A DNA stretch of 49,469 nt from Vibrio sp. Hep-1b-8 (lineage in GTDB: Bacteria > Pseudomonadota > Gammaproteobacteria > Enterobacterales > Vibrionaceae). Every line of letters starts with the position of its first letter. Within the stretch, counting starts at the first letter, position 1. The translations under genes were made by a program, and so were the position numbers. The notes under the pieces are model-generated. The model was not told the DNA's origin. It was given only the letters and a program-made list of their open reading frames with translations, and made no database searches. Shown in pieces: positions 35,189 to 46,262 of this stretch. The stretch lies in NCBI RefSeq assembly GCF_006124995.1, contig NZ_QEWN01000139.1:1-49469 (forward strand), in the 5' to 3' direction.

Positions 35189-36284
35189 GTTTACCTCCTT
35201 GCATGCGCATTGCTTTATTTATTAGCTCATCGCGTTGTTGATTCAGTTCGACGGGGGCTTGCTCATAAAGAAAATCAAACGCAGTTTCAGGCGCTTGAGG
35301 TGGCAGAGATAGGTAATGTTCGACTGCTAATTCGACTTGCTGTTTGCACGAGACGAGCCACTCCTGTTCAAGGTTATCGTTCCATGCGCCATGGCTAGTC
35401 AGATAGGTCTTGAGACGTTTAACAGGTTCATATAGCCAGGCTTGGTTCAGTTCGTCACCGCTCCGGTAACGCGTCGCATCATCGGCGGTGGTATGATCAC
35501 TAAGTCGGTAACTGACGGCTTCGATTAGTGTCGCTCCCTTACCTTTGCGAGCGCGATCTAACGCCGCTAGAACCGTGTCATGCACAGCAACAACATCGTT
35601 CCCATCGACGGTAATTCCACGGATCCCAGCTCCTTGCGCTTTATCAGAGAGAAAATCAGCGGCACATTGCAGCGCACGGGGTACCGATATCGCCCATTGA
35701 TTATTGTTCACGACGAACACAAGTGGCAGGTTCCAAGCACCAGCGCAATTGATGCTTTCAAGAAAATCACCTTTCGAAGTCGCGCCATCGCCACAGGTGA
35801 CGAGGGCTGCGTGGTGTTGATTGTCTATTTTCAGCGCTGCCGCAACACCAACAGCATGGGTGCACTGAGTCGCAATAGGTACGCAGAAAGGTAAGTCATG
35901 GCATGGTTCTGGGGTATCACTTTGGGGCGCAACATGAAAGTCACTGCCTCGTTCATCGCCTCCCCAATATTGAAGGTTCTTTTCCATCGCGATGCCTCGT
36001 GCCCACATTGCGGGCATATCGCGATAATAGGGAATAAAGACATCTCTTGGATGCATCGCATGGCCAATTGCCACACCATAAGCCTCAGAACCCAGATGGG
36101 AAGGGTAAGTCCCCAGTTTCCCCGTCCGTTGAAGCGCCACCGCTTTATTGTCATAAGTTCGGGTGAGCAGCATATCTTTATAAAAATCGGTTAGGGTCGC
36201 TAAGTCTGCCCATGCGGGAAGTTGGTTGACCGCGTTACCTTCGTGATCGATGAAGCGTAACATGGGTAGTGTCTGAACATTCAT
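35181..36284 (-). CDS. bkdA1: Branched-chain alpha-keto acid dehydrogenase E1 alpha subunit
   Basis: A 367-aa E1alpha. The thiamine diphosphate motif runs from CGDGATSKGDFLESIN to FVVNNNQWAISVPR, and the region around YPSHLGSEAYGVAIGHAM and YRLSDHTTADDATRYRSGDE is typical of branched-chain E1alpha. I chose the ATG at 36284 (AAAGGAG 6 nt upstream) over 36308. It opens the bkd operon. Confidence 0.93.
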   Translation of the reverse strand: MNVQTLPMLRFIDHEGNAVNQLPAWADLATLTDFYKDMLLTRTYDNKAVALQRTGKLGTYPSHLGSEAYGVAIGHAMHPRDVFIPYYRDMPAMWARGIAMEKNLQYWGGDERGSDFHVAPQSDTPEPCHDLPFCVPIATQCTHAVGVAAALKIDNQHHAALVTCGDGATSKGDFLESINCAGAWNLPLVFVVNNNQWAISVPRALQCAADFLSDKAQGAGIRGITVDGNDVVAVHDTVLAALDRARKGKGATLIEAVSYRLSDHTTADDATRYRSGDELNQAWLYEPVKRLKTYLTSHGAWNDNLEQEWLVSCKQQVELAVEHYLSLPPQAPETAFDFLYEQAPVELNQQRDELINKAMRMQGGKHG

Positions 36285-36722
36285 TACTATCTCCTTTATG
36301 TTACTCATTAGTGGATCGCACTTGGAGCAACGGTGTCTGACTCAGTGACCATGTTTCGGCACATCAAAGCCCAGATAGATACTTAAGTTTCATACATCTC
36401 TAAGTTAGTGACTAAAACAACCTGCTGATGAATTCACCACCTGCGTATTTTTCACCTGTAAACAAAGATGAAAACAGCGATCAATTTCAATCATTACACT
36501 TTAAGGTAAGTGTAACAAAGATGTTAAAAGTTGCGTGTTGAGAATGATTATTGTGTAGTAAAGCTGGGCTTACACTTGCGTGAGTTGTGGCGAAAAATCG
36601 CGTTTATTAACAAAGACGGGATGAATAGTTAGTTATTTATACTTGTGATTGAGCTTGATCTAGAGGATTGGTTTGCAAGTTTAGATACAAAATATCTGTT
36701 TTTTAGCCGTGTATCTAAACGA
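36285..36722 (-). promoter_or_regulatory. Upstream region of the bkd operon with a perfect inverted repeat
   Basis: A region of more than 400 nt lies between the symporter terminator and bkdA1. It contains a perfect 8-bp inverted repeat with a 6-bp spacer, TTACACTT (36494-36501) and AAGTGTAA (36508-36515), about 210 nt before bkdA1. This would fit a dimeric regulator site, which I cannot name. No gene is seen. Confidence 0.5.
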
Positions 36723-36748
36723 AAACAGCAGACCGAAGCCTGCTGTTT
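36723..36748 (-). terminator. Terminator of the alanine/sodium symporter gene
   Basis: A perfect 9-bp stem (36723-36731 with 36740-36748) with an 8-nt loop. It lies 24 nt after the symporter stop on the minus strand. The T-tail is short. Confidence 0.65.
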
Positions 36749-36772
36749 AACGAGTTAGAGCGAAATGTCAGA

Positions 36773-38323
36773 TTATTCTGGTTGCTCTGCTAGGTTTTGT
36801 TTTGGTTGCTGTGCTTTGTACACTTTACCTGCGTTGAAACGTTCTAGGTAATCCGCTAGGTCACGTTTCACTTCTGGTACTAGGATGTAAAGACCAACAA
36901 TGTTCACTAGAGCCATTGCAAAGATCATTGCATCTGAGAAGTCGATAACTGGACCAAGGTTCATTGCCGCACCAATGACAACAAAGATACAGAACTTAAC
37001 TTTGAAGATGATTTCTGCAGTTTTGCTCTCACCGAACAAGTAAGTCCAAGCTTTTAGACCGTAGTATGACCAAGAGATCATCGTAGAGAAAGCAAATAGG
37101 ATTACTGCTACAGCAAGTAGGTAAGGGAACCAGCTAATTGCGCTACCAAATGCCGCAGACGTTAGTTCAACACCCGCTAGACCTGTATCTGTGTCTAGGT
37201 AACCTGTGATGATGATAACTAGTGCCGTCATAGTACAGATAACAACAGTATCAATGAAAGGTTCTAGTAACGACACAAAGCCTTCTGACATTGGTTCTTT
37301 TGTTTTTACCGCTGAGTGAGCGATAGCCGCCGAACCAACACCCGCTTCGTTCGAGAACGCCGCACGTTTGAAGCCTTGAATTAGAACACCGATTACACCA
37401 CCAGCAATACCTTCACCAGTGAATGCGCCGTTAAAGATTGCTGAGAATGCGTCATCGATGCGATCAAAGTTCATCAAGATAATGATGATAGCAGCACCAA
37501 CGTAGATGGTTGCCATGAATGGAACAACCTTCTCAGTCACTTTAGCGATAGACTTAATACCACCGATGATAACGATACCAACGACCACAGCGAGGATTAG
37601 GCCAAACAACCAACCTTTATCTGCAAAGAATGAAGCATCGCCACCAGTAACACTTACAACCTGTTTGAACGCTTGGTTTGCTTGGAACATGTTACCGCCA
37701 CCAAGTGAACCGCCGATTGCGAACACAGAGAACAGAACGGCAAGAGTACGACCGAATGCGGCGTTACCACGTTTAGCCAGACCTTTGCTTAGGTAGTACA
37801 TTGGGCCACCAGAAACAGAACCGTCTGGGTTTGTGTTACGGTATTTAACACCAAGTGCACACTCTACAAACTTGCTCGACATACCAAGTAGGCCTGCAAG
37901 GATCATCCAGAATGTCGCACCAGCGCCACCGATAGACACCGCCACAGCAACACCAGCGATGTTACCTAAACCTACGGTGCCCGAAAGAGCCGTTGTCAGT
38001 GCTTGGAAGTGAGACACCTCACCATCTTGTTTTGATTTTGGATCTGAGAACTTACCAGATACCAAGTCGATAGCGTGTTTAAAACCACGCACGTTAATGA
38101 AGCCTAAGTAGACTGTGAAGAAAGTTGCTGCAACAACTAACCAAAGAACAATCCACGGCACCTGTACGTCACTAAAAGGGAACGGAATAGTCGAGAAGAT
38201 CATTCCTACAAAAGGGTTAACGATAGGTGCAACGACTTCGTTGATTTTGTCATCCAAGTTGGATGCTGCAGCGCTACCTGCAAATATACTCGCCAATATG
38301 GCTAGCGAAATACGCTTTGTCAT
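36773..38323 (-). CDS. Alanine/glycine:cation (AGCS) symporter
   Basis: A 516-aa protein of the AGCS family, which takes up alanine or glycine with Na+. Family motifs: [56 protein letters not shown], and [20 protein letters not shown]. It has an N-terminal signal-like segment and about ten further hydrophobic segments. It is a single-gene unit with its own terminator. Confidence 0.93.
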   Translation of the reverse strand: MTKRISLAILASIFAGSAAASNLDDKINEVVAPIVNPFVGMIFSTIPFPFSDVQVPWIVLWLVVAATFFTVYLGFINVRGFKHAIDLVSGKFSDPKSKQDGEVSHFQALTTALSGTVGLGNIAGVAVAVSIGGAGATFWMILAGLLGMSSKFVECALGVKYRNTNPDGSVSGGPMYYLSKGLAKRGNAAFGRTLAVLFSVFAIGGSLGGGNMFQANQAFKQVVSVTGGDASFFADKGWLFGLILAVVVGIVIIGGIKSIAKVTEKVVPFMATIYVGAAIIIILMNFDRIDDAFSAIFNGAFTGEGIAGGVIGVLIQGFKRAAFSNEAGVGSAAIAHSAVKTKEPMSEGFVSLLEPFIDTVVICTMTALVIIITGYLDTDTGLAGVELTSAAFGSAISWFPYLLAVAVILFAFSTMISWSYYGLKAWTYLFGESKTAEIIFKVKFCIFVVIGAAMNLGPVIDFSDAMIFAMALVNIVGLYILVPEVKRDLADYLERFNAGKVYKAQQPKQNLAEQPE

Positions 38324-38891
38324 GCTTTTCCTGCCTGTGAAATGGGTGTTTTTATAAATAATACTTATATTGTGTTGTGTTTTGTTACATTTGTGTAACG
38401 TTGCCTATTATTCATTTAATAAATAAGCACGCAACATCTTTGACGGAAAAGTTGATCTAGCAAACAATTCTGATTTTTACTAACCAGTTAGGCTTATTTT
38501 GAACTTATTCACTGCTTTTGGTAAAAATCTGGATTTTATATAAAGATATAATTGGCTATTTTGGTCGGATATTTTGCGGTTTGGGCGAATATATAAAACT
38601 GTCTGATTACTATTTGAACAGTGGTAGATGAGGCTAACCCCCGATTTTGCAGATTATTTGTACTGCATTCTGAAACAAAATGTTATCGAGCCTAAATCTG
38701 AGCAGCGCGATCACTATAGAGGGCGGGTTGGGTATTGCCACACCACTATATATAGATTGTGCTATAGGAAATAACCTATTTAAAACAAAAGATTAACATA
38801 GTAAATTTTGTGTCAAATATCTATTGTGATGGATTGATTTAGCCGAAAACAAGAGTACGATGCGCGCCTTCTTGATTAAGTGGTGGTATAC
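38324..38891. promoter_or_regulatory. Divergent intergenic region (symporter / DUF3332)
   Basis: An AT-rich region of 568 nt without a gene. GTTACA (38384-38389) and TGTAAC (38394-38399) form a 6-bp inverted repeat with a 4-nt spacer in the symporter promoter region, a possible operator. Nothing else I can support. Confidence 0.4.
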
Positions 38892-39431
38892 ATGAAAACT
38901 AACGTATTAAAAATGGCTATTGTAGTAGGCTTAGGAGTTTCTTCTCTTACTGGTTGTATGGGACAAATGGCGACGACGGGTCTTGTGTCAAAATTCAACC
39001 TAGAAGTGGTAGATAACCGCTACGGTCGTGAAGGTATGTTCCTGCTTCTTTCACCTGTCTATGGTATCGCTGGTACTGTCGATCTATTCGTCTTCAACGC
39101 GATTGAGTTTTGGACAGGTACCAACCCAATTTCTGGTAAATCACCAGCGGTAGTAGACACTCCGACCAAAAACTACATCAAAGTGAATGGCCATTTAGAC
39201 AGCTCACTTAAAGATGTTCCTTTGTCGAACAACGCAAACATCGAAAAAGCAACGATGCAGCAAATCGACGAAAACACAATGCAGATGGACATTTCATACA
39301 TTGATGGTACTCAACAAGTACTTCGTGGTGAAAAGTCGCAAGATAGCGTAGCCTTCTACCTAGATGACCAGTACATCACGACAGTCTCTAATGATGAGCT
39401 AACGAATTACGTAGCAGCGGCAAATATTTAA
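38892..39431 (+). CDS. DUF3332 lipoprotein
   Basis: A 179-aa protein with a lipoprotein signal (KMAIVVGLGVSSLTGC, lipobox LTGC). It matches the DUF3332 group by MATTGLVSKFNLEVVDNRYG and the segment SPVYGIAGTVDLFVFNAIEF. Function is unknown; it is expected to be anchored to the inner or outer membrane. I start it at the ATG 38892 rather than a GTG at 38880. It has its own terminator and is monocistronic. Confidence 0.8.
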   Translation: MKTNVLKMAIVVGLGVSSLTGCMGQMATTGLVSKFNLEVVDNRYGREGMFLLLSPVYGIAGTVDLFVFNAIEFWTGTNPISGKSPAVVDTPTKNYIKVNGHLDSSLKDVPLSNNANIEKATMQQIDENTMQMDISYIDGTQQVLRGEKSQDSVAFYLDDQYITTVSNDELTNYVAAANI

Positions 39432-39454
39432 TAGCCCTGTTATATCGTATTTCG

Positions 39455-39484
39455 AAGTCCTCGCTTAGCGGGGACTTTTTTTTT
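39455..39484 (+). terminator. Terminator of the DUF3332 gene
   Basis: A GC-rich hairpin (about 39456-39463 pairing with 39469-39476, one G-T pair) is immediately followed by nine Ts. Confidence 0.9.
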
Positions 39485-39593
39485 GCACTTACCGACCGGC
39501 TCATACAAAAGTTTAATTTATTGATACACATTTATTTAACAACATTGAGCAAGACGCTATAGTAAGCATTGAACTTACTATAGGAGTTAATGG

Positions 39594-41594
39594 ATGAAAC
39601 TCACGATATCAGGGAAGTTACAGCTAAGTTTTCTGTCACTTGCAGTACTTTTTATCGTTTCCGCATTTTTAATCTTCCGCAGCATTAATACTGTCGATAC
39701 GCAGACTCGTTCGTTGCTAGAGAGTGATCTGTCGACCGTAGATGCCGGTCGTTCCATTCAGCAATCTATCCAAGCTACAGTCTCTTCTCTACGAGCGTAC
39801 ATGCTGCTTGGAGGGGATGAAATGACGGGGGCTGAGCAGAGAGACAACTTAGCCCAAGCGATACTCAAGGTTGATGAAGCGCTCCCCCAATTAGAAACGC
39901 TGTTAGTTGCAGAGAGCTACCAAAGAGTCATGTCACAATGGACAGTGGTAACCAAATCATTGAATGAAATCGCCGAGCTCAGCCATAGCGATGAAAACCT
40001 TCCTGCTCACTCACTGTTTATCTTTGAAGCCGCCCCTATCGCAGAGGTCGCACTCGATCAACTGCAAGGTTTAATCAATGACGAAGCAGGGAATAAAGAG
40101 GGTGGGGAGCGTAAGCGTCTATTCAGGCTCTATGCAGATAGCTATACCTCGTTAGCAAACGCGCTTTCATCAATGCGAGATTTTCTTCAATACGGTAGCC
40201 AAGACCATCTCGACAAGTATCAAGAATTTCTAAACATCCACGCCAAATCTGTAGATGAAATCGAGTCTAAGACCGATTTGCTATCTAGCAGTGACCAAGG
40301 ACTATGGTCACTGTTCAAAGAGATGCAACAGCTCTATTTTCCCTTAGCGGATCAGGTAGTGAATCTTCGTAAATCGAACGACTGGAACATCGCAAATCAG
40401 AAGATGGCAAACGAGCTGGTTCCTGCTGTACAGCAACTTGATGCTAGCCTCGAGGCGGTGATCAACCAGCAGCAAGCTCAAGCTGATGCGAGTGGGCAAG
40501 GGATCTTTAGCTCAGTCACGAATGTCATTCGTTTGCTGGTTGGCTCGATTGCTCTGGTCGTGATCGTATCGGTAACGACTGCCCACCTCATGGGCAAAAA
40601 CATCGGTCGTCGTGTGTCGATTGTGTCCAAACGTGCCGAGTCCATCGCTGATGGTGATGTATCTCAAGCTTCGCTAGAAATTGAAGGTAGCGACGAGCTG
40701 GCCAGTTTGATGCATTCGATCAATCGAATGAATGATGAGCTCGCCAGTATAGTAAAAGGTGTCATGACTAAAGCGAACACCGTCAGCGATAGTATGAAGT
40801 CATTGCTCGACGCCAACGACGCGACGGTTTCTCAGGTCGAACGTCAGAAGGCGACTATGGCACTAGTTGGCCAGCAAGTGAGTGACGTGAGCCAGTCTGC
40901 CAACGACACTGCAATACAAGCAGAGCAGTCGGTGACTAATTTGCTTCAATCGAAACAACAGATCGAACGTGGTTCACAAGCGTTGGATCTCAATAAAAAT
41001 ACTGTAGGTTTGCTGCACACAACAATAGAAAAAGCGAGTGATCAGGTGGATGAGCTCAGCAAAGAAAGTGAAGCGATTGGCCGGGTTACCGAGGTGATTG
41101 AAGGTTTAGCGGAACAAACGAATTTGCTCGCGCTAAATGCGGCGATTGAAGCTGCAAGGGCAGGGGAATATGGTCGAGGTTTTGCTGTGGTTGCCGACGA
41201 AGTTCGATTACTCGCTATGCGCACCACAGAATCGACTACAGAAATCAACAACATCGTTAACGCGATCCAAACTTCGACGAGAGCCGTTGTCAACGAAATT
41301 GACAAGAGTAAGGATTTAGCTCGCGAAGGTGCGGAACATACCGAACTGGCGTATGGGACACTCAACTCAACCACGGATCAAATTGAAGTGCTTAACCAAC
41401 AGATGAAAGAGTTATTGAGTTCTGCTCAGCAACAGTCGTTAGCGACCGACGAAATACAGAGCTTAATGGAAGAGGTCATCTTATCCGTTGAGGACGTCGC
41501 GAAGATATCCAATTCCTCTTCCGATATATCGAGTCAGGTTCGGACTCAAGTGAACGAACTTAACAATGAGATGGGACAGTTTAAAATAAGCTAA
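39594..41594 (+). CDS. Methyl-accepting chemotaxis protein
   Basis: A 666-aa transducer: TM1 (about 12-30), a helical periplasmic domain of about 270 residues resembling the helical bimodular (HBM) type, TM2 (about 308-330), HAMP (about 330-385), a long cytoplasmic coiled coil and the signalling tip [20 protein letters not shown] (about 505). The C-terminus (NEMGQFKIS) lacks a CheR-docking pentapeptide, so it probably depends on other receptors for methylation. It is monocistronic, preceded by TATAGGAG about 8 nt before the ATG. The ligand is unknown. Confidence 0.94.
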   Translation: MKLTISGKLQLSFLSLAVLFIVSAFLIFRSINTVDTQTRSLLESDLSTVDAGRSIQQSIQATVSSLRAYMLLGGDEMTGAEQRDNLAQAILKVDEALPQLETLLVAESYQRVMSQWTVVTKSLNEIAELSHSDENLPAHSLFIFEAAPIAEVALDQLQGLINDEAGNKEGGERKRLFRLYADSYTSLANALSSMRDFLQYGSQDHLDKYQEFLNIHAKSVDEIESKTDLLSSSDQGLWSLFKEMQQLYFPLADQVVNLRKSNDWNIANQKMANELVPAVQQLDASLEAVINQQQAQADASGQGIFSSVTNVIRLLVGSIALVVIVSVTTAHLMGKNIGRRVSIVSKRAESIADGDVSQASLEIEGSDELASLMHSINRMNDELASIVKGVMTKANTVSDSMKSLLDANDATVSQVERQKATMALVGQQVSDVSQSANDTAIQAEQSVTNLLQSKQQIERGSQALDLNKNTVGLLHTTIEKASDQVDELSKESEAIGRVTEVIEGLAEQTNLLALNAAIEAARAGEYGRGFAVVADEVRLLAMRTTESTTEINNIVNAIQTSTRAVVNEIDKSKDLAREGAEHTELAYGTLNSTTDQIEVLNQQMKELLSSAQQQSLATDEIQSLMEEVILSVEDVAKISNSSSDISSQVRTQVNELNNEMGQFKIS

Positions 41595-41686
41595 TTTGTT
41601 GAATTAGTGAGATTTGACGCGAATTACTTAACAATAATCATAATTGATGAAATTGATCAAAGTACTATCTATACCAACCTCGATAT

Positions 41687-43096
41687 ATGGTCTATAGCTT
41701 AATAGTCGTAACAGTCAGCTTAATGGTAAGGATGGAAGTGCTTCGATTTTTTATTAGTGTATTGGTTCTAGTGAGTTTTACTTCTTGGGGGCAAGCTGAA
41801 TCGCCGCAAAAGCTTGTTGTGGCTAACTCAAAAGCATGGAAACCCTTCTCATTTATTAATCAAGAAGGTCAGCCTGACGGTATATTGATTGAGTATTGGC
41901 AGGAGTTTGGTCACAAGAACAATATAGACGTTGAGTTTCTTTTGTTGGACTGGCAATCATCACTCGAAGCCGTAAAGGATGGCCGCGCAGATGTACATGC
42001 GGGTTTGCTATGGTCCGAAGGACGAGACAGCTACCTAGACTTTACCGCTGGCATTATGTCTATCGACACTCAGCTTTTTATCAGTCAAGAGCATATAGGC
42101 TCTAGTCTAGATGAATTCATGCTCTCTAAGCACGACAATAAGGTAGGGGTTGTTGCGGGCGGTTATGAGGAAGAGTTCACCAAACTGCATTTTCCGAATC
42201 TCAATCTGGTTAGCTTTGCCAATAACAAACAGATGATCGAATCTGCGTTTGCGGGTGATCTTGATGCGTTTGTTGCAGACCTACAAGTGGCTAACTTCTA
42301 TATCCACACATCTCAAAAAGCCCCGAAATTTATTGGGGTTCGCCATCTCTATTCTGGCGAGTTAAGGGCGGCAGTGGCTGAAGGGAATACAGCGCTACAA
42401 CAACGAATTTCACAAGGTATCAACTCGTTTGGTGTTGAAGATAAACAGAAGATCTTCAATCGCTGGATGTACATCAGTACCGTCTATCCTGACTATTTAG
42501 TCCCACTCGCCGCTTTGGCCATTGGGATCTTTACCTTCGGCTATATTGTTGCACTCAATATTACGGTGAAGGTGAAAACGAAAGCTCTGGAGCAAGCAAA
42601 CCGCGAGTTAAAGACATTATCAGAGACGGACCAGCTGACGGGGTTAAGTAACCGCCGTCACTTTGTCTCCGAGTTAAAGCAACGTCTGGCATGTGAAGGA
42701 CCCGTAACCTTGATGATTTTTGATATTGATGACTTCAAAAAGGTCAATGATAGATACGGACATTCTACCGGAGATGAGGTGATCCGAAAGGTCGCGTTGG
42801 CCGCTAATGCCATTGTCCCTGAGCAGGGACTGATTGGTCGTATTGGCGGAGAGGAGTTCGCCGTTGTGATATGTGAGTTGGAGTTCGGCAAAGTCGTTGA
42901 TATTGCGGAAAATATCTGCGCCAGCGTGCGCGAGTTATCGGTTCTTGACGAGGGTGAGCTCCAGACTTCAGTGAGCTTAGGTTGTGCCCACTATTCAACC
43001 AACAATGGTGAAATCACCCTATCGGATGCAGATCATCTGATGTATCAGTCAAAGATTGAAGGTAAAGACCGCGTCACCGCGATCTGTTACCCATAA
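41687..43096 (+). CDS. Periplasmic-binding-domain diguanylate cyclase (SBP_bac_3-GGDEF)
   Basis: A 469-aa protein. A signal or anchor segment, an extracytoplasmic amino-acid-type binding domain (about 40-265, KAWKPFSFINQEGQPDGILI), a transmembrane helix (about 270-292, PLAALAIGIFTFGYIVALNI) and a GGDEF domain (about 310-469) with an intact GGEEF signature (GRIGGEEFAV). It should synthesise cyclic di-GMP in response to a bound solute. I see no RxxD inhibitory site before GGEEF. The N-terminus is uncertain: starts at 41687, 41723 or 41732 all lead into the same signal segment (LRFFISVLVLVSFTSWGQA). Confidence 0.9.
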   Translation: MVYSLIVVTVSLMVRMEVLRFFISVLVLVSFTSWGQAESPQKLVVANSKAWKPFSFINQEGQPDGILIEYWQEFGHKNNIDVEFLLLDWQSSLEAVKDGRADVHAGLLWSEGRDSYLDFTAGIMSIDTQLFISQEHIGSSLDEFMLSKHDNKVGVVAGGYEEEFTKLHFPNLNLVSFANNKQMIESAFAGDLDAFVADLQVANFYIHTSQKAPKFIGVRHLYSGELRAAVAEGNTALQQRISQGINSFGVEDKQKIFNRWMYISTVYPDYLVPLAALAIGIFTFGYIVALNITVKVKTKALEQANRELKTLSETDQLTGLSNRRHFVSELKQRLACEGPVTLMIFDIDDFKKVNDRYGHSTGDEVIRKVALAANAIVPEQGLIGRIGGEEFAVVICELEFGKVVDIAENICASVRELSVLDEGELQTSVSLGCAHYSTNNGEITLSDADHLMYQSKIEGKDRVTAICYP

Positions 43097-43126
43097 GCGA
43101 CATTCTAGCCTCTATGATAGATAGGA

Positions 43127-43975
43127 TTATTCTGATGACTGATTGAGCAGGGCATCGAAACGTGGGTTACCGTGTAGCCCTTCCAGATCAGGCTCAGTAT
43201 TGATCAGTTCTCGAATTGATGGACTCGCGTTGATAGCATGCTCCAAATCTTCAATTGCCTGTTCCTCAATGCTTAAACGAGAAAACGCACAGGCACGTTG
43301 ATACAGCGCCGGGCCGTTACTGGTATCCAATTCCAGAACTCGATTACATAAACTCAGTGCCCAGTTGTACTCCTTGATCTCCATCGCCGCATCCGCTTTA
43401 TAGGTTAGTGCTTCCAAGTCTCCAGGACGGATGGTCAGGATCTCATCATAGACATCGATTCGCTGTTCGGCGGTAGGCATACTTTGTGCGCGCAGCCACA
43501 GGTTATGAATTTCATTGATGCGCTCAATTTCTTTGTTGTTTTCACTAATGATACGAGTTTTGCGTTTTAAATCTCGCTCAAGGGCACTGAATTTCTTTTC
43601 GTACTCTTCGGCAATTGATTCCAGACGTTTATCGGCCATCTGTTTGGTGTTTTGCTTAAACTCGCGCAGCGATTGCCAGCCCACAAAGGCGATCAGTGAG
43701 GCGACACCGGCGATGATATAAAAGAAATAGGTGACGGTGACGTTGGCGTAGTTGAGGGACTTATCTGCAACGGCCAGCTCGCGGTCAGTCATTTGAATAA
43801 CAAGTTTACGCTCTAAATCTTGCTGATCCTGACGCAGGGCTTTTAATTCATCGAGAATATAACGCTCCATGAGCGGGCGGTCTAATAACTCCGAGTCTGA
43901 ATAAGCGGGTTTTTCAGCCTGTACTGGTAGAGACAGGCTCAACAATCCAAAAAGCAATAGAACAAAAACGCGCAT
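43127..43975 (-). CDS. TPR-repeat membrane protein of unknown role
   Basis: A 282-aa protein: signal peptide (MRVFVLLLFGLLSLSLPVQA), a short extracytoplasmic helical stretch (about 20-75), a transmembrane helix (about 80-98, YFFYIIAGVASLIAFVGW), a long coiled coil (about 103-155) and a TPR region (about 165-260, YDEILTIRPGDLEALTYKAD, LCNRVLELDTSNGPALYQRA). The architecture suggests a membrane-anchored protein-protein scaffold. It is convergent with the GGDEF gene, with 30 nt between stops. No function can be assigned. Confidence 0.8.
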   Translation of the reverse strand: MRVFVLLLFGLLSLSLPVQAEKPAYSDSELLDRPLMERYILDELKALRQDQQDLERKLVIQMTDRELAVADKSLNYANVTVTYFFYIIAGVASLIAFVGWQSLREFKQNTKQMADKRLESIAEEYEKKFSALERDLKRKTRIISENNKEIERINEIHNLWLRAQSMPTAEQRIDVYDEILTIRPGDLEALTYKADAAMEIKEYNWALSLCNRVLELDTSNGPALYQRACAFSRLSIEEQAIEDLEHAINASPSIRELINTEPDLEGLHGNPRFDALLNQSSE

Positions 43976-44212
43976 AGAAGATCCCTTTAAATCGCTGTTT
44001 ACTAAGGTTTAACATTAGCAAAGAAGCGATGAAATGAGTAAAGGTTTCTATAATCAAATGTGATTATTTCTGGACTGGATAACCGCTTGAAGAGACAAAA
44101 ATGAGGAAAAACCACTCACATTGATGCTTAACTGTCCACTTGAACGCAAACTCCAAAAAAAAGGTTTTCTTTTCAGTCAGATGTGGCATATTAACTAGGT
44201 CTTCGACGCAAA

Positions 44213-44287
<75 letters not shown>

Positions 44288-44464
44288 AAATTCTTCAATA
44301 ATTTCAATAATTTCAAAGATTTACATCAATTTTTAGCAATTCCAATTGGCAGTGATACGACAAGGTGTCACGATGTACATTTTTCGAAATTGTAATTCTA
44401 CCTACTATTCTCGTTTTTACTTTCCCTCTCAATGGGTTAACTTTGGCTATCCAAAAGAAGTGCG

Positions 44465-46171
44465 TTAGGTAAGGTCGTTGCGTTGTTCGCCCCTAAAAAC
44501 AACCTGATTGAAGTCGATCCAGCCATTAGTAAGAAGATCCATCGCATTCACTTTATCAGAGATTCTCATGTCTTGTGCGCATTGAAACAGGGGCATATAA
44601 ATCGCTTTTCGAATCAACTCGCGTTCAATTCGCTGATAACCTTGAACACGCTTACTTTCATCTGATTGAGCCAAATTATCAAATACTTGTTGTTCGAACC
44701 AAGGCTTTGATTGCTTATTCAGGCTCGCCGTCAAGGTGTTTGTGCACAACAGCCATCCAAGCCAAGAACTCTCTTTATGTTCATCAAACACCTCACCAGA
44801 AACAATAATATCCGCTTTCGATTGTCGCGCTACTTGGTCAAACTCAGGGTATGGAAGCACGGTAAGGTATGAATCTAAACCATGCTGACACAGCAGCTCA
44901 GTGATGTTTTCAGCAGCTTCAATATGCCCAGGCAACTGATAAGTTAACACCTCAAGCGGCACCTGATTTACGGAAGATAAGTCCACTTTTTTGCCTAATT
45001 TAAAGGGCTCAAGGCTTGTCATACCTGAGGCTCGACGATAAATCACAGTGTCTCTCACACCGTTCATTGGCAAAGATTGCAGCAACTTTTGGATGTATCG
45101 ACGATGTTTTGTTAACCTCATCCATGCGTTGTTTGCACTGTTTAAACAGACGTAGATACAGCCCTCTTCCCACTGTTGTACCTGTGTGAATGCATCGGAA
45201 ATATCCGCAGCTGAACTGCCATGCACAATATCGCAATTCATTTGAAAGTCCTTTGCAGACAAGCCCATGTTCCAGATTTCTACGCCATCTAACCAAGGTC
45301 GATAACCATGATAATGAGTGGAAGCAGTCATTAGCGTTCGGTAGTTGGTTTGCTCTGCTAATCGAAACGATCCACTTCCGACTATCGAGCCGTCGCTGTT
45401 CAATTTGGAAACCGACAACGCACTATTCGCCATCAACTTTGGCAGATAGTGAGACAAACGTTTGGAACGAATTCGTAAGGTGTACTCGTCGACCACAGAA
45501 AACTCATCAATGAGCTTGAACAGACCTCGACTCACCGAGTTTGACGAGATGATCGACTCAAAGGATTCCTTCACATCAAATGCAGTAAGTGCTGAGCCGT
45601 CCCAGAACTTAAGTGATTTACGCAGTCGGACCTTCAGCGTATCTCCTGTATGCTCCCAAGTTTGCCCTAGATCCCCCTCCAACTGGCCAGTGTCCTTATT
45701 GAAACGTAGCAGATTGGCATAGAGGTAATTCGCGATATGTTGCTCAGTACGCCTTGATATTTCATAGGGGATCAAACTATGTGTCGCTCGATAAAAAGGG
45801 ATTTGGAGAATGTCCTGATCGTTATCTTGCTGTTGATATTGACTAACGTAATCGGCAATAAACTGATCACGATCTTTGCTTCTGATTAGCTTCAACGCCT
45901 GTTCGGTTTTTCCCTCATTCATCCAAAACTTAGCTTGTACGCTTAATGTTGTATGTACCGGCTCTTTAAGGAGAAGCTGAGGCAAATTACCTCTTCCAAC
46001 ACCCGACTTCCAATCAATGATCGATTCTTCCACCAGCCTTTTGATGACCAACTGAGCATTGCGACGTGTGCAGTTCAACGCTTTCGTTACGTCATTCAAT
46101 GAAATCGGTGTCCATCGACCTATCTCAAACCCAAAGTCTCGCAAAAATACCAAAGCTAACCAATAACGCAT
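44465..46171 (-). CDS. SgrR-like transcriptional regulator
   Basis: A 568-aa protein with an N-terminal winged-helix DNA-binding domain (about 20-75, SLNDVTKALNCTRRNAQLVI) and a long solute-binding domain of the SBP_bac_5 type (about 110-560, IADYVSQYQQQDN, RKSLKFWDGSALTAFDVKES). That combination is the SgrR architecture. In E. coli SgrR senses sugar-phosphate stress and activates sgrS; here no sgrS-like RNA was recognised. It is divergent from an MFS transporter across 91 nt, so it likely regulates that gene. It probably acts in the cytoplasm, since no signal peptide is present. Confidence 0.88.
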   Translation of the reverse strand: MRYWLALVFLRDFGFEIGRWTPISLNDVTKALNCTRRNAQLVIKRLVEESIIDWKSGVGRGNLPQLLLKEPVHTTLSVQAKFWMNEGKTEQALKLIRSKDRDQFIADYVSQYQQQDNDQDILQIPFYRATHSLIPYEISRRTEQHIANYLYANLLRFNKDTGQLEGDLGQTWEHTGDTLKVRLRKSLKFWDGSALTAFDVKESFESIISSNSVSRGLFKLIDEFSVVDEYTLRIRSKRLSHYLPKLMANSALSVSKLNSDGSIVGSGSFRLAEQTNYRTLMTASTHYHGYRPWLDGVEIWNMGLSAKDFQMNCDIVHGSSAADISDAFTQVQQWEEGCIYVCLNSANNAWMRLTKHRRYIQKLLQSLPMNGVRDTVIYRRASGMTSLEPFKLGKKVDLSSVNQVPLEVLTYQLPGHIEAAENITELLCQHGLDSYLTVLPYPEFDQVARQSKADIIVSGEVFDEHKESSWLGWLLCTNTLTASLNKQSKPWFEQQVFDNLAQSDESKRVQGYQRIERELIRKAIYMPLFQCAQDMRISDKVNAMDLLTNGWIDFNQVVFRGEQRNDLT

Positions 46172-46262
46172 AAAGGTGAAATCCTAAAATTATATTTCTA
46201 TTTTTCTTCATCTTTTATTTTCAAATAATAGCCGCGTTACCGAAAATAAAAAGGACATTTAG

